Shown one piece after another: positions 21,628 through 29,424 of a DNA stretch of 33,524 nt. The stretch covers positions 5,752-39,275 of the forward strand of contig JAAVIA010000037.1 of the NCBI GenBank assembly GCA_014799405.1, given 5' to 3'. Numbering within the stretch: position 1 is the stretch's first letter; every line of letters starts with the position of its first letter. This stretch comes from Lachnospiraceae bacterium (GTDB lineage: Bacteria > Bacillota > Clostridia > Lachnospirales > Lachnospiraceae). The translations under genes and the position numbers were made by a program. The notes under the pieces are model-generated. The model was not told where the DNA came from and did not search any database. It was given only the letters and a program-made list of their open reading frames with translations.

Positions 21628-23022
21628 ATGTCCACTCTGGCAAAAGGCATCAAATACCGCCACTTTCATCGGCTTATAACCCACTTCCGAAAGTATTTTC
21701 ACATCCCTAGCAAGAGTTGCGGGGTCACAGCTTACATATACGAGGCGGTCAGGAGACATGGACACGATAGTATCTAAAAGAACTGCGTCACAGCCCTTTC
21801 TCGGTGGGTCAACCACAACAACGTCAGGATGAAAACCAGACTGCTCATAAAACCTCGGCACAACCTCCTCGGCTTTTCCACAAAAAAAATCAACATTATT
21901 TATACTATTTATCCTTGCATTTTCTTTCGCATCGCAGATAGCAGCCGGGACAATTTCCACACCATAAACTTTCTTTGCCTTTTTTGCAAGGGAAAGTGAT
22001 ATGGTTCCGATTCCGCAGTACATATCCCACACGGTTTCATCACCTTTAAGATTGGCGTACTCAATTGCCTTGTCGTATATTGCCTTTGTCTGAACGGGGT
22101 TTACCTGATAAAAGGAAAGGGGTGAAATCCTAAATAAAATATCATCGATATAATCCTCAATATAATCCCTTCCATAAAGTGTTATACATTTATTTCCTAA
22201 AATTTTGTTGGTCTTTTCTTTGTTGACATTGATGCATACGCTTGTAAGCTTGACTTTATTTCCCTGAGTATCATTGTACTCAGAAGCGGCTTCACAAACA
22301 GCATTCACAAATGACTTCTCATATTCATCCGGCATATTATCTCCATTGATTACAAGACATACCATAAGCTCGCCTGTTGCAAAGCCAACCCTTGTCAATA
22401 TATGACGCACAAGACCTGTGTGATTTTCTTCGTTGTATACTATCTCAGCCCTTCCATCTGCATTTTCCAGCCATTTTCTCACATGCTTTATAATATAATC
22501 ATTGACCTCATGCCCTATATAGCATTTTTCGAGATTTATTATGGAGTGGGTTCTGCCTGCATAAAAGCCTATGACAATATTTCCGTCTCTGTCTCGCCCT
22601 ACAGGAAGCTGCATTTTGTTCCTGTAAAAATATGGAACTTCCATCCCACAGACAGGCTCCATAATCGTTCCTGCATCACTGATGCCCCCTATCCTTTCAA
22701 GACAGGACTTAACCTTGTTCCACTTGTATTCGAGCTGTTTTTCATAGGACATGTGCATAAGGCTGCACCCACCGCAGCTTCTCGCCTTGCCACAGACAGC
22801 TTCCGTTCTGTATGGCGACGGCTCCATAAGTTCCTCAAGTCTTCCGTATGCATATGTCTTTTTTGCCTTTACAATACGGATGCGCGCTCTATCTCCTATA
22901 ACGGTGTCCTTAACAAAAACTGCAAAGCTATGTCCGTTCTGACGGTCAAGCACATGACCGATTCCCTCGCCGTCATTTCCAATATCATCAATTGTTATTT
23001 CGTAAATATCATTTTTTATCAT
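21457..23022 (-). CDS. rumA: 23S rRNA (uracil-C5)-methyltransferase, RumA/RlmD-type
   Basis: A 521-residue protein. The N-terminal TRAM domain covers about 1-60. Fe-S cluster cysteines follow at C77, C83, C86 and C167 (CGKARSCGGC). The methyltransferase domain includes FYQVNP, VWDMYCGIGTISLSLA and VVVVDPPRKG. The nucleophile is C432 in VSCDPATLARD, and the general-base motif GHVES has E467. It transfers methyl from SAM to a uracil in 23S rRNA. All catalytic parts are intact, so it is probably functional; only the tail after residue 470 is foreign and decayed. It follows yhaM by 5 nt with a weak ribosome site, so they form an operon. TrmA/RlmCD paralogues cannot be separated with certainty. 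Confidence 0.9.
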   Translation of the reverse strand: MIKNDIYEITIDDIGNDGEGIGHVLDRQNGHSFAVFVKDTVIGDRARIRIVKAKKTYAYGRLEELMEPSPYRTEAVCGKARSCGGCSLMHMSYEKQLEYKWNKVKSCLERIGGISDAGTIMEPVCGMEVPYFYRNKMQLPVGRDRDGNIVIGFYAGRTHSIINLEKCYIGHEVNDYIIKHVRKWLENADGRAEIVYNEENHTGLVRHILTRVGFATGELMVCLVINGDNMPDEYEKSFVNAVCEAASEYNDTQGNKVKLTSVCINVNKEKTNKILGNKCITLYGRDYIEDYIDDILFRISPLSFYQVNPVQTKAIYDKAIEYANLKGDETVWDMYCGIGTISLSLAKKAKKVYGVEIVPAAICDAKENARINSINNVDFFCGKAEEVVPRFYEQSGFHPDVVVVDPPRKGCDAVLLDTIVSMSPDRLVYVSCDPATLARDVKILSEVGYKPMKVAVFDAFCQSGHVESIVLLSHKSPDSHINVKVEFGEGEGKVPLGLTMYDAPNAAEELKQPRKYPRKRK

Positions 23023-23027
23023 CGATT

Positions 23028-23969
23028 CTACTCATCCGTCACTCTCACATTTGCTTCAAATATCTTATTGTATCCAAGCCATCCACTCTTATCTTTATTT
23101 GTTTGAAGCACCTCAATAAATGCCTCCAGCTTTGCGTCCATATTGTCAACAAATGAAAGTGCAAGTGCCTCAATAATCTCAGGTTTTTTCGGTGAACCAT
23201 ATTCAAGCTCACCCTGATGTGCAAGTATACAGTGCTTAAGCTCTCCTGCAAGAGTTTCCGGAAATCCCGGTATTTCCTTAATTTTATCGCCCGCCATAAT
23301 TACACCTAAAACAATATGACCTATAAGCTGTCCTTCGTCCGTATAATCATTTTCAGGAAACGGCGAAATTTCCTCCAGCTTTCCTATGTCATGAAGGAGT
23401 GCTGCCGTCACAAGCAAATCCCTGTTTAAGACCGTATAATGCTCCGACAAAAACACACATATTTTTGCAACGGATAATGAATGCTCCAAAAGACCTCCCA
23501 CAAAGCCGTGATGAATTGTCTTTGCCGCAGAATGCTTTTTGAATTTTTCAGCAAGCTCCTTATCCTCCACAAAAAACATGTAAAGCAGCTTCTTAAGATG
23601 AGGCTCCGTTACACTGTCAACAATTTTAAGCAGCTCACCGTACATTTCCTCAATATTTTTACTTGTACACGGCATATAATCGGCAGGATCATATTCGCCC
23701 TCATCAGCCACACGTACCCGCTTTACATTTAATTGCAGTGCACCATTAAAGGTCGTAACCTGCGCCTCAACCTTTATGTAGTCCATGACCTCAAAATGGG
23801 AAATGCCGTTATTAAGCTCCCATATTTTCGCATCAACCATCCCCGTCTGATCCTGCAATTTAAGGGAAAAATAGCTTTTTCCAGCCTTAGTTTTTAAATC
23901 CTGTTTTGATTTGCAAAGATATACTTCAGATATCATATCTCCATCACGAAGCTCGTTAATATAATTCAT
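23028..23969 (-). CDS. yhaM: 3'-5' exoribonuclease YhaM
   Basis: A 313-residue protein, the usual family length. An OB-fold nucleic-acid-binding domain covers about 10-95 (MISEVYLCKSKQDLKTKAGK). An HD domain covers about 150-285 with the metal ligands H...HD (GGLLEHSLSVAK, then ALLHDIGKLEE) and a downstream HxG (LAHQGELEYGSPKK). It degrades RNA from the 3' end and takes part in mRNA turnover and DNA maintenance in Firmicutes. The start at 23969 has GGAG six to eight nt upstream; the TTG four codons earlier is less likely. It precedes rumA in the same direction and is divergent from mutS2. Confidence 0.92.
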   Translation of the reverse strand: MNYINELRDGDMISEVYLCKSKQDLKTKAGKSYFSLKLQDQTGMVDAKIWELNNGISHFEVMDYIKVEAQVTTFNGALQLNVKRVRVADEGEYDPADYMPCTSKNIEEMYGELLKIVDSVTEPHLKKLLYMFFVEDKELAEKFKKHSAAKTIHHGFVGGLLEHSLSVAKICVFLSEHYTVLNRDLLVTAALLHDIGKLEEISPFPENDYTDEGQLIGHIVLGVIMAGDKIKEIPGFPETLAGELKHCILAHQGELEYGSPKKPEIIEALALSFVDNMDAKLEAFIEVLQTNKDKSGWLGYNKIFEANVRVTDE

Positions 23970-24063
23970 TTTTTTCTCCAACTTTCTAAAACTTTACATA
24001 TTAAAAAAATACCATTATATTTCCATTAACGCAAGTTATTTCAAGTGAAATCACTTATAAACT

Positions 24064-24092
24064 TTTACTTTATATTTTCATTAATATACTAT
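24064..24092 (+). promoter_or_regulatory. Putative mutS2 promoter
   Basis: TTTACT (24064-24069), a 17-nt spacer and TACTAT (24087-24092) in the AT-rich gap between yhaM and mutS2; moderate match only. Confidence 0.4.
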
Positions 24093-24136
24093 AAAATGTA
24101 TATATAGAACAAAGTGCCTTTAAAGGAAATTATAAC

Positions 24137-26626
24137 ATGAATAAACGAAGCTTACGAATACTTGAATATAACAAAATACTTTCCATGCTCACGGAGCATG
24201 CAGCCTCGCCTATGGCAAAAAGACGCTGTGACCGAATGAAGCCTAGGAAGGATATAGATACCATAAGAGCCTTGCAGGCGGAAACAAGGGACGCCCTGCG
24301 CAGACTGCAAATGCACGGCAGCATATCATTTATCGGTCTTTGTGATATCGGCTCCTCCATAAAACGACTTGAAGTGAATGGCTTGCTTACAGCAAAGGAG
24401 CTTCTCGATGTTGCCGCCGTCCTTTCCGTAGCGGAAAATGTAAAAAAATATGGTGACGGCTCAGACCTTACCGCTGCACTAACCTCTAGGAACAAGGGGA
24501 CTTCCCACGACAATGACGGTAGTGTATCTGCATCTGCTGATACAGGCGAGAAAAAGCTTTTTGACAGCCTTACGGAAAAATTCGACCAGCTTATCATACT
24601 CAGCCACATATCGTCAGAGATAAAAAGATGCATACTTTCCGAAAATGAATTCGCCGACGATGCATCACCTGCCTTGAAAAAAATCAGGCGAGACATACGT
24701 CTTACAAACGACAGGCTTCACCAGCAGCTTTCTAAGCTTATAAAGGATGATGCCACAAGGGACATGCTTCAGGACAGCCTTATAACAATGCGAAACGGAA
24801 GATATTGCATTCCTGTCAGACAGGAGCATCGGTCACATTTTCCGGGTATGATTCATGACAGGTCACAAACAGGCTCTACACTTTTTATAGAGCCTATGTC
24901 GATTGTCAATCTAAACAACGAAATAAAGGAGCTTGAGGGTGCAGAAATTGCCGAAATAGAAAATATACTGGAAGGTCTAAGCACTATGGCAGCATCTGCC
25001 GTAAGCGACATTTCCTTTGACACGGACATACTTACTGAGCTGGACTTTATATTTGCAAGGGCGAAGCTTGCCAAAACCATGAATGCCGTGGAGCCGATAT
25101 TCAACAAAGACGGAATCATCCACATAAAGAGTGGCAGACATCCCCTTTTGGAAAAGCATACGGTTGTACCGGTTGATATAAAGCTGGGAGATGATTTTAC
25201 CCTTTTGATTGTGACAGGTCCAAACACAGGCGGAAAAACCGTATCACTTAAAACACTTGGATTATTTACGCTTATGGGGCAGTCAGGGCTTCACATACCT
25301 GCACTGGAGGGCTCAACGCTTGCCGTATTTGACGATGTTTTTGCAGATATAGGTGATGAGCAGAGCATTGAGCAGAGCCTGTCAACATTTTCCTCACATA
25401 TGAGCAATATTATTTATATAGTCAATCATTCAACGCCTGACTCTCTCTGCCTTTTTGATGAGCTGGGCGGCGGAACGGACCCTGTGGAGGGCGCAGCTCT
25501 TGCAATTGCAATTTTAAATCATCTTAAAAACATGGGTGCAAGATGCATGGCTACGACACATTACAGTGAGCTTAAAACCTTTGCGCTCTCAACCGATGGT
25601 GTGGAAAACGCATCCTGCGAGTTTGACGTGGCAACCCTTATGCCTACATACAAGCTTATGATAGGCGTTCCCGGCAAATCAAACGCATTTGCTATATCAA
25701 AAAAGCTGGGACTTTCTGACAATATAATTGAAGCCGCAAAAATGACGCTTGACAGTGACGCAATTGATATGGAAACATTAATTTCGGAGCTTGAAAAGGA
25801 CAAAATAGCAATTTCCAATGACAAGGAACAAATTGAAAAGTACAAAAAGGAAATTGAGGATTTAAAACTAAGCCTTCAGACAAAAGAGGAAGCCTTGGAG
25901 ACAAAAAAATCAGAAATTCTTGAGAAGGCACGTTCCGAGGCAAGAGACATAATCGACGAGGCAAAGGAAATTGCAGATAAAACAATAAGCGATTATAATA
26001 AATGGAGAAGCAATCCCGAAAAAGTAGACATGCAATCAATGGAAAATACAAGAAGCAAGCTCCGCAGCAAGATTAAAGACTATGATAACAAAAACAGTGA
26101 AGCACCAAAGCAGACAGGGGGACACAAACCAAAGGATTTTCATATCGGTGACATTGTTCACGTTTTAAGCATGGGTGCCAAGGGTACAATAAGCGAACTG
26201 CCTGACCAAAAAGGAAATGTTACCGTACAGATGGGCATTTTAAGATCCCGCATTCACATAAGCGACCTTCTTATAGTGAACGAGCCGACCTTTACTACTG
26301 ATGCAACGGGATATAAGAATAAAAAGCCTGCTCTTGGCGGCAAAAACCACAGCACGGGACACACCTCCATAAACAAAGCCATGACATTTTCACCTGAGCT
26401 TAATGTCATGGGCATGACGGTTGACGAAGCTATTATGGAGATAGATAAATTTCTTGACGACGCATGTCTTACACATATTGAAAAGGTAACTATTATACAC
26501 GGAAAAGGTACGGGTGCTCTAAGAGCCGGCATACATCAGTATCTAAAAAAGCTTAAATTCGTAAAATCCTTCCGTGCAGGCGAGTTCGGAGAGGGAGAAC
26601 ACGGCGTAACTATTGTCGAACTGTAG
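24137..26626 (+). CDS. mutS2: MutS2 family ATPase / Smr-domain protein
   Basis: An 829-residue protein. It has the MutS-like core with clamp helices (about 1-330), Walker A GPNTGGKT near 360, FDDVFADIGDEQSIEQSLST as the Walker B/signature region, and FDELGGGTDPVEG. A coiled coil lies at about 540-640, a KOW-like barrel at about 675-710, and a C-terminal Smr domain (about 750-829) with HGKGTGALR. MutS2 binds branched DNA and collided ribosomes and limits recombination. Two oddities: a Gly/Ser/Asp-rich insert of about 35 residues near position 107-142, and LNVMG in place of the usual LDLRG of the Smr motif. AAAGGA precedes the ATG. It is divergent from yhaM. Confidence 0.95.
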   Translation: MNKRSLRILEYNKILSMLTEHAASPMAKRRCDRMKPRKDIDTIRALQAETRDALRRLQMHGSISFIGLCDIGSSIKRLEVNGLLTAKELLDVAAVLSVAENVKKYGDGSDLTAALTSRNKGTSHDNDGSVSASADTGEKKLFDSLTEKFDQLIILSHISSEIKRCILSENEFADDASPALKKIRRDIRLTNDRLHQQLSKLIKDDATRDMLQDSLITMRNGRYCIPVRQEHRSHFPGMIHDRSQTGSTLFIEPMSIVNLNNEIKELEGAEIAEIENILEGLSTMAASAVSDISFDTDILTELDFIFARAKLAKTMNAVEPIFNKDGIIHIKSGRHPLLEKHTVVPVDIKLGDDFTLLIVTGPNTGGKTVSLKTLGLFTLMGQSGLHIPALEGSTLAVFDDVFADIGDEQSIEQSLSTFSSHMSNIIYIVNHSTPDSLCLFDELGGGTDPVEGAALAIAILNHLKNMGARCMATTHYSELKTFALSTDGVENASCEFDVATLMPTYKLMIGVPGKSNAFAISKKLGLSDNIIEAAKMTLDSDAIDMETLISELEKDKIAISNDKEQIEKYKKEIEDLKLSLQTKEEALETKKSEILEKARSEARDIIDEAKEIADKTISDYNKWRSNPEKVDMQSMENTRSKLRSKIKDYDNKNSEAPKQTGGHKPKDFHIGDIVHVLSMGAKGTISELPDQKGNVTVQMGILRSRIHISDLLIVNEPTFTTDATGYKNKKPALGGKNHSTGHTSINKAMTFSPELNVMGMTVDEAIMEIDKFLDDACLTHIEKVTIIHGKGTGALRAGIHQYLKKLKFVKSFRAGEFGEGEHGVTIVEL

Positions 26627-26641
26627 AATTTTATAATAGAT

Positions 26642-26842
26642 ATGAGCAAACCTCACTATTTTTGAAATGTAGTTGTACAATATAGGCAATATCACAAGCA
26701 AGACATTGGGGAGCCGTCAGTACTTAGGTGCCGTATTTTGGCACCTTATGTACTGCTACGAGCGACGCATAGCAAAAGCGTGCCTTGCGGTGATTTGTCT
26801 ATATTGTACAACTGAGGTTTGCAAAATCAGAGGTTTGCTCAT
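26642..26842. repeat. 201-bp imperfect palindrome between mutS2 and the response regulator
   Basis: Outer arms 26642-26654 and 26830-26842 are perfect over 13 bp. Inner arms 26671-26685 and 26799-26813 are perfect over 15 bp (around TTGTACAA). The apex consists of CAGTAC/GTACTG and AGGTGCC (26726-26732) / GGCACCT (26740-26746). The whole segment folds into one long hairpin. It ends 31 nt before the response-regulator start. It contains no supportable gene; the upstream part of the long frame beginning at 26673 is this palindrome read as protein. Confidence 0.8.
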
Positions 26843-26873
26843 GACTACAATAAATAACAAAACGGAGGTTTTT

Positions 26874-27584
26874 ATGGACAAACAAAGAATACTCATTGTT
26901 GATGATGATGAAAATATTGCGGAGCTTATATCTCTTTACCTTGTAAAGGAATGCTTTTCCACGGAGATAGCCTATACGGGGAGGGAGGCTCTTATGCTTG
27001 AGAAAACCTACAATCCCCATCTCATACTTTTGGACCTTATGCTACCTGACATAGACGGCTATGAGGTCTGCACCGAGATACGAAAAACAAAGCAGACTCC
27101 TATCATTATGCTCTCGGCAAAGGGTGAGGTTTTTGACAAGGTTCTTGGCCTTAAAATCGGTGCTGACGATTACATGATTAAGCCCTTCGATTCAAATGAG
27201 CTTGTTGCACGAGTAAAAGCAGTGCTCCGCCGTACATTTATTGCTCCTGAAAAGGCAAACCCCGTCATTGAAACGGACCATCAGGGAGATTATGTTGAAT
27301 ACGAGGACCTTCTTATCAACATTACAAATTATACGGTCATCTTTGAGGGACATCAGATTGAAATGCCACCTAAAGAATTAGAGCTGCTATATTTTTTAGC
27401 AAAGAAGCCAAATCAGGTTTTTACAAGAGACCAGCTTTTGGACAGGCTTTGGGGGTATGAATATATCGGCGACTCCCGTACCGTAGACGTTCACATTAAA
27501 AGATTGAGAGAGAAATTAAACGATAGCCACAATTGGTCCATAAGCACGGTTTGGGGCAAAGGATACAAGTTCGAGGTGAGATAA
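26874..27584 (+). CDS. OmpR-family response regulator
   Basis: A 236-residue protein. The receiver domain (1-120) has the acidic pocket D10-D12 in ILIVDDDENI, phospho-acceptor D54 in LLDLMLPD, and the Lys in YMIKPFD. The C-terminal winged helix (about 135-235) has the typical RDQLLDRLWGYEYIGDSRTV and DVHIKRLREKL segments. The start at 26874 has CGGAGG upstream; the long upstream frame is the palindrome. The next gene begins one nt after its stop, with GAGGTGAG inside its last codons, so regulator and kinase are cotranslated. The output is unknown. It sits between mutS2 and a giant palindrome and is not obviously linked in function to its neighbours. Confidence 0.95.
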   Translation: MDKQRILIVDDDENIAELISLYLVKECFSTEIAYTGREALMLEKTYNPHLILLDLMLPDIDGYEVCTEIRKTKQTPIIMLSAKGEVFDKVLGLKIGADDYMIKPFDSNELVARVKAVLRRTFIAPEKANPVIETDHQGDYVEYEDLLINITNYTVIFEGHQIEMPPKELELLYFLAKKPNQVFTRDQLLDRLWGYEYIGDSRTVDVHIKRLREKLNDSHNWSISTVWGKGYKFEVR

Positions 27585-27585
27585 A

Positions 27586-29052
27586 ATGAAGCATTCACTA
27601 TTTGACAGAATATTTTTGGGTTTTCTTATAGTTTTTATAGCCGCCTTCACACTGCTTATGTTTTATTCAACATACACGACAAAGAAAGCATTGGTGGCAG
27701 AAAAATCAGAGGTGCTTACAAACGAGGCATATCTTATAGGAGAGCAGACTGTAACAAATTATATTCTTGGTCTATATACATTGGAAAATATGCAGAACAA
27801 CCTGCAATACTACAGTGACAGATTAGACGCAAGTATATGGATTGCAGATGAAAAGGGCATAATAATAGCCTCAGCCAGCACAGACGTAAATCTCGAGGTT
27901 CCCACGAATATATTTCTTGTTGACCAGGATTTTGACATGACAACCAGTCAGACATTTACAGGTGATTTTTATGGTCTGTTTAAGGAGGAGGTTATTACCG
28001 TAACAATGCCTATAGAATCCTCGGGAAATACAAGCGGAATGATATTTATACATTCTACCGTTTCCCAAATCAACAGCGTTCAGACAGATTTATTTCAGGC
28101 TATATATGTCCCGTTTCTTGTTTTTGTCATAATAGCTTTTATTCTGCTTGCGCTCATATCCGGAAAAATCATGAGTCCTATTAAAAAGATAAACTCTGTT
28201 GCCGAGGAGTACTCCACAGGCAACTTTGAGACAAAAATGGACATTAAATCCAATGACGAAATCGGACAGCTTGCATCAACCCTTGAATATATGGCATCGG
28301 AGCTTTCCAAGCTTGATGAATACAGACGCGAATTTATATCAAATATATCCCACGATTTCCGCTCACCGCTCACTTCCATAAAGGGTTATATTGAAGCAAT
28401 ACAGGACGGAACAATCCCACCTGAAAAGCAGGAAAAATATCTTGACATAGTTTTAAAGGAGACACATCGTCTTACAAGACTTACAAGCAGTCTGCTTGAA
28501 TTAAACAATTACGACTCCTACGGTCTTTGGCTTATTACCAAAGATTTTGATATTATCGATTTAATTAAAAGTGCCATGAATACATTTGAGGGAAAATGTA
28601 TTGAAAAGAACATTTCGCTCATACTTAACAATCACTGCGAAAATACCTATGTAAATGCTGATAAAACAAAAATACAGCAGGTTATATACAACCTGGTGGA
28701 TAATGCCATAAAATTTACTCCTTCGGGAAAAAATATCTACATTAACCTTGAAGAAAGAAGAGACAAAATTTTTGTCTCGGTTAAGGATGAAGGCTGCGGT
28801 ATTCCTGCCGACTCACTGAACAAGGTTTGGGTTCGTTTTTACAAGGCAGACGCCTCCCGTGGGCGTGACAAGCAGGGAACAGGACTTGGACTTGCCATTA
28901 CCCGTGAAATAATAAAAGCTCACAACGAAAATATAAACGTTGTCAGCACAGAAGGCGTAGGAAGCGAATTTACGTTTTCCCTTACAAAGGTAGCGCCTGA
29001 AAACTACAAGCCAGGAGAAACCGCAAACCTCACAAGCTACGATAAACCATAA
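27586..29052 (+). CDS. Membrane sensor histidine kinase with HAMP domain
   Basis: A 488-residue protein. Membrane segments at about 10-30 and 170-190 enclose an extracytoplasmic sensory domain of about 140 residues. A HAMP domain (about 190-240) leads to HisKA with the phospho-His in ISNISHDFRSP (about residue 255). The ATPase domain has NLVDNAIKFTP (N box), DEGCGIPADSL (G1 box), and GTGLGLAITREI (G2 box). It phosphorylates the OmpR-type regulator encoded just upstream. The stimulus cannot be guessed from sequence. After the stop codon a 333-bp palindrome separates it from the convergent aspS gene. Confidence 0.94.
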   Translation: MKHSLFDRIFLGFLIVFIAAFTLLMFYSTYTTKKALVAEKSEVLTNEAYLIGEQTVTNYILGLYTLENMQNNLQYYSDRLDASIWIADEKGIIIASASTDVNLEVPTNIFLVDQDFDMTTSQTFTGDFYGLFKEEVITVTMPIESSGNTSGMIFIHSTVSQINSVQTDLFQAIYVPFLVFVIIAFILLALISGKIMSPIKKINSVAEEYSTGNFETKMDIKSNDEIGQLASTLEYMASELSKLDEYRREFISNISHDFRSPLTSIKGYIEAIQDGTIPPEKQEKYLDIVLKETHRLTRLTSSLLELNNYDSYGLWLITKDFDIIDLIKSAMNTFEGKCIEKNISLILNNHCENTYVNADKTKIQQVIYNLVDNAIKFTPSGKNIYINLEERRDKIFVSVKDEGCGIPADSLNKVWVRFYKADASRGRDKQGTGLGLAITREIIKAHNENINVVSTEGVGSEFTFSLTKVAPENYKPGETANLTSYDKP

Positions 29053-29070
29053 AAGGAAGCTGCCGCACCA

Positions 29071-29403
29071 CGGTGCGTGTTTCTGCGATAGGCTTATACC
29101 GGGATATACACCCAAAACCGTTTGAGGACGTCGGTACTTAAATTACCCTCTGACATGGCTGTATAGTAACTGAAAACCCGCTTTCACTCGATTCGGACGT
29201 AACGGTACTAAAAATTGCCGGTCTAAGATACTCCATAAAAAATATCTTGAACCGGCAATTTAAGTACCGACGTCCTCAGACGATTTTCAGTTACTATACA
29301 GCCATGTCAGACGGGCAATTTTTAGTACCGTTACGTCCGAATCGAGCGAAAGTGTGTTTTGGGTGTATATCCCCGTATAAGCCTATCACAAGAACACGCA
29401 CCG
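29071..29403. repeat. 333-bp nested palindrome (hairpin of hairpins)
   Basis: The outermost arms begin CGGTGCGTGTT (29071-29081) and end AACACGCACCG (29393-29403); the outer stem includes ATAGGCTTATAC / GTATAAGCCTAT and ATATACACCCAAAAC / GTTTTGGGTGTATAT. A second level pairs GACATGGCTGTATAGTAACT with its complement, and the apex pairs ATTGCCGGT with ACCGGCAAT around a TATCTT loop. A motif GGACGT, then GGTACT, then an AAATT(G/A)CC end occurs four times in alternating orientation. It sits between convergent genes and holds no gene. It may be a repeat element or a bidirectional terminator. Confidence 0.85.
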
Positions 29404-29424
29404 TAGTATGACAGTCTCTCTCTA

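Noticed and set aside
26673-26873. 67-residue N-terminal extension of the OmpR-type regulator
   Set aside because: It is the palindrome read as protein; a proper ribosome site and the standard receiver start are at 26874.
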